The notes beneath the pieces are model-generated. The model did no database searches, was not told the origin of the DNA, and was given only the letters and a program-made list of their open reading frames with translations. Below, one piece after another: positions 62,954 to 64,000 of a stretch of 64,000 nt of DNA. Source of the stretch: ZC4RG20 sp963782445 (lineage in GTDB: Bacteria > Pseudomonadota > Gammaproteobacteria > Steroidobacterales > Rariloculaceae); the NCBI GenBank assembly GCA_963782445.1, contig CAWAJM010000001.1, positions 4,340,001-4,404,000 of the forward strand, written 5' to 3'. The translations under genes were made by a program, and so were the position numbers. The stretch's first letter is position 1. Every line of letters begins with the position of its first letter.

Positions 62954-64000
62954 GTGCATAGTATCCGGTTTGCTGGCCGCGCCGTCGTAGCGTGCGGCGC
63001 CCTAGTCTCGACCTTGCAGGCGCCGGCGTTCGCGGCCGGAGCCGACGACGGCACGCTCGAAGAAATCACCGTGACCGCAACCCGGCAGAGCAGCACCGTC
63101 AATCGCGTTGCACTGGCCGTGACGGCCGAGACCCAGCGGGATTTGGACCAGCGGGGCGTGCAGACCATCGCGGATCTCCAGACCCTGGTGCCTGGACTGA
63201 GACTGTCCGGCCGCGAAGCATCCGGCAATGCGACCGTCGCCATCCGCGGCATTCGACAGCAAAGCGCGACGGCTGCGACTACGGGCTTCTATCTGGACGA
63301 AACCCCGCTGCAGAAGCGTTCCGCGGGCGGCTTCGCCTCGCAGAACGGCACGCCGGTGCCGCCGCTGTTCGATCTAGAACGCATCGAAGTGCTGCGGGGA
63401 CCGCAGGGCACCCTGTTCGGCAGCGGTTCGGAAGGCGGCACGATCCGCTACATCCAGACGGCGCCGAGCCTTACCGACTACTCGTCGTACGGCCGTGCAC
63501 AAATGCTTTCAACTGAGGGTGGCGACTCAGGGTACGAGGCGGGCTTCGCCATCGGTGGGCCGATTGTCAAGGACAGGCTCGGCTTCCGTGCCAGCCTGTT
63601 CCGCCGCGACACCGGCGGGTACATCGACCTCACCGACTACCGGGACGGCAGCATTTACGAGAGGAATTCCAATGAGGGCCATGTGGCTGCCTTCCGCGGG
63701 GCGCTCACGTGGGCGCCCTCCGACAACACCAAGCTGACGTTCTCGTACCTGAAGTCACGGGACGAATCGGACAATCTGACGAGCTCGTACAACTTGTCCG
63801 AGCCGGGGCAGCTTCAGGTCGGTGCCCTTTGCTTCAATATTCCGTACATCTTGCATCAGCCGGTTGCAGCACGTGCGTTTCTGGTCCCGCCCGCTGTACT
63901 GCCGCCGAACCCGGGCTGCAATGCCAACACGGGCGCCTATGTGGCTCCTGGCTATACGGTTGGACCCTTCAATCTCGATCGCTTCCAGTCGCTCGCGTTC
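62954..64000 (+). CDS. TonB-dependent receptor, N-terminal part (runs off the window)
   Basis: From GTG 62954 (GGGAGGGG upstream) 349 codons are open to the window edge. A signal peptide (cut near FAAG) is followed by the plug: LEEITVTATRQSSTVNRV, RGVQTIADLQTLVPGLRLSG, VAIRGIRQQ, FYLDETPLQ, then LERIEVLRGPQGTLFGSGSE and GGTIRYIQTAPSL. The beginning of the 22-strand barrel is seen (YEAGFAIGGPIVKDRLGFRA). No TonB box is obvious before the plug. These receptors import siderophores, cobalamin or oligosaccharides; the DLERIEVLRGPQGTLFGSGSEGGTIRY form is frequent in receptors of sphingomonads and Steroidobacter-like bacteria with many paralogues. Confidence 0.93.
   Translation, partial: MHSIRFAGRAVVACGALVSTLQAPAFAAGADDGTLEEITVTATRQSSTVNRVALAVTAETQRDLDQRGVQTIADLQTLVPGLRLSGREASGNATVAIRGIRQQSATAATTGFYLDETPLQKRSAGGFASQNGTPVPPLFDLERIEVLRGPQGTLFGSGSEGGTIRYIQTAPSLTDYSSYGRAQMLSTEGGDSGYEAGFAIGGPIVKDRLGFRASLFRRDTGGYIDLTDYRDGSIYERNSNEGHVAAFRGALTWAPSDNTKLTFSYLKSRDESDNLTSSYNLSEPGQLQVGALCFNIPYILHQPVAARAFLVPPAVLPPNPGCNANTGAYVAPGYTVGPFNLDRFQSLAF

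Overview
This GC-rich, gene-dense window looks like the chromosome of a Gram-negative aerobic heterotroph. The evidence is a cytochrome bo3-type quinol oxidase operon (cyoABCD), a Rieske cytochrome bc1 subunit, a high-potential iron-sulfur protein, a TonB-dependent receptor, Tat and lipoprotein signals, a bactofilin and a DUF1592/DUF1552 pair. The mix best fits an uncultured gammaproteobacterium (Steroidobacter/Nevskia-like). That placement is inference from gene content; there is no rRNA or tRNA here to prove it. I saw no CRISPR array, prophage or intact insertion sequence.

Layout. 1-13 kb is housekeeping and accessory metabolism: a GNAT fragment, bactofilin, a divergent FtsH, a divergent pair of citrate synthase-like genes (one fused to a helix-turn-helix), a GST, an amidohydrolase, an epimerase, a DHA2 drug exporter and an SRPBCC protein. 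Eroded fragments of other genes lie between them (HAD phosphatase, NRPS adenylation domain). 13-21 kb holds a CBM9/DUF5916 outer-membrane protein, a Rieske oxygenase and a two-gene unit of a PLP decarboxylase with an ATP-grasp ligase. 21-27.5 kb is respiratory (orphan petA, cyoABCD) followed by a GntP permease. 27.7-34 kb is a compact secreted-protein operon: a degenerate metallo-beta-lactamase fold, DUF1592 cytochrome, DUF1552 protein and ankyrin protein. 34-42.5 kb has an HDOD-GGDEF signalling protein, SDR, carotenoid oxygenase and a three-gene ABC exporter.

The most unusual part is 42.7-58.7 kb. Three copies of a large secreted G8-domain / parallel beta-helix protein lie here, two direct and one inverted. 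Their central region resembles the conserved core of animal CEMIP/TMEM2. Their first ~1.1 kb is almost base-for-base identical while the 3' halves have diverged, which indicates recent duplication or gene conversion. Copies 2 and 3 carry the same one-base insertion, which cuts the reading frame between the G8 module and the beta-helix; copy 1 is intact. An intact high-potential iron-sulfur protein gene lies upstream of copy 3 in the same orientation, and a 44-base remnant of the same gene lies upstream of copy 1, so HiPIP-G8 appears to be an ancestral gene pair. Between the copies are a secreted beta-propeller, a P-type H+-ATPase, a DUF1614 membrane protein and a secreted unknown.

The right end has an M48-like protein that has lost its HExxH zinc site, an AraC/VOC pair, a metallo-beta-lactamase-fold protein with an internal in-frame deletion, and the start of a TonB-dependent receptor. 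The window as a whole is rich in decaying gene fragments, as expected of a genome with ongoing gene turnover.
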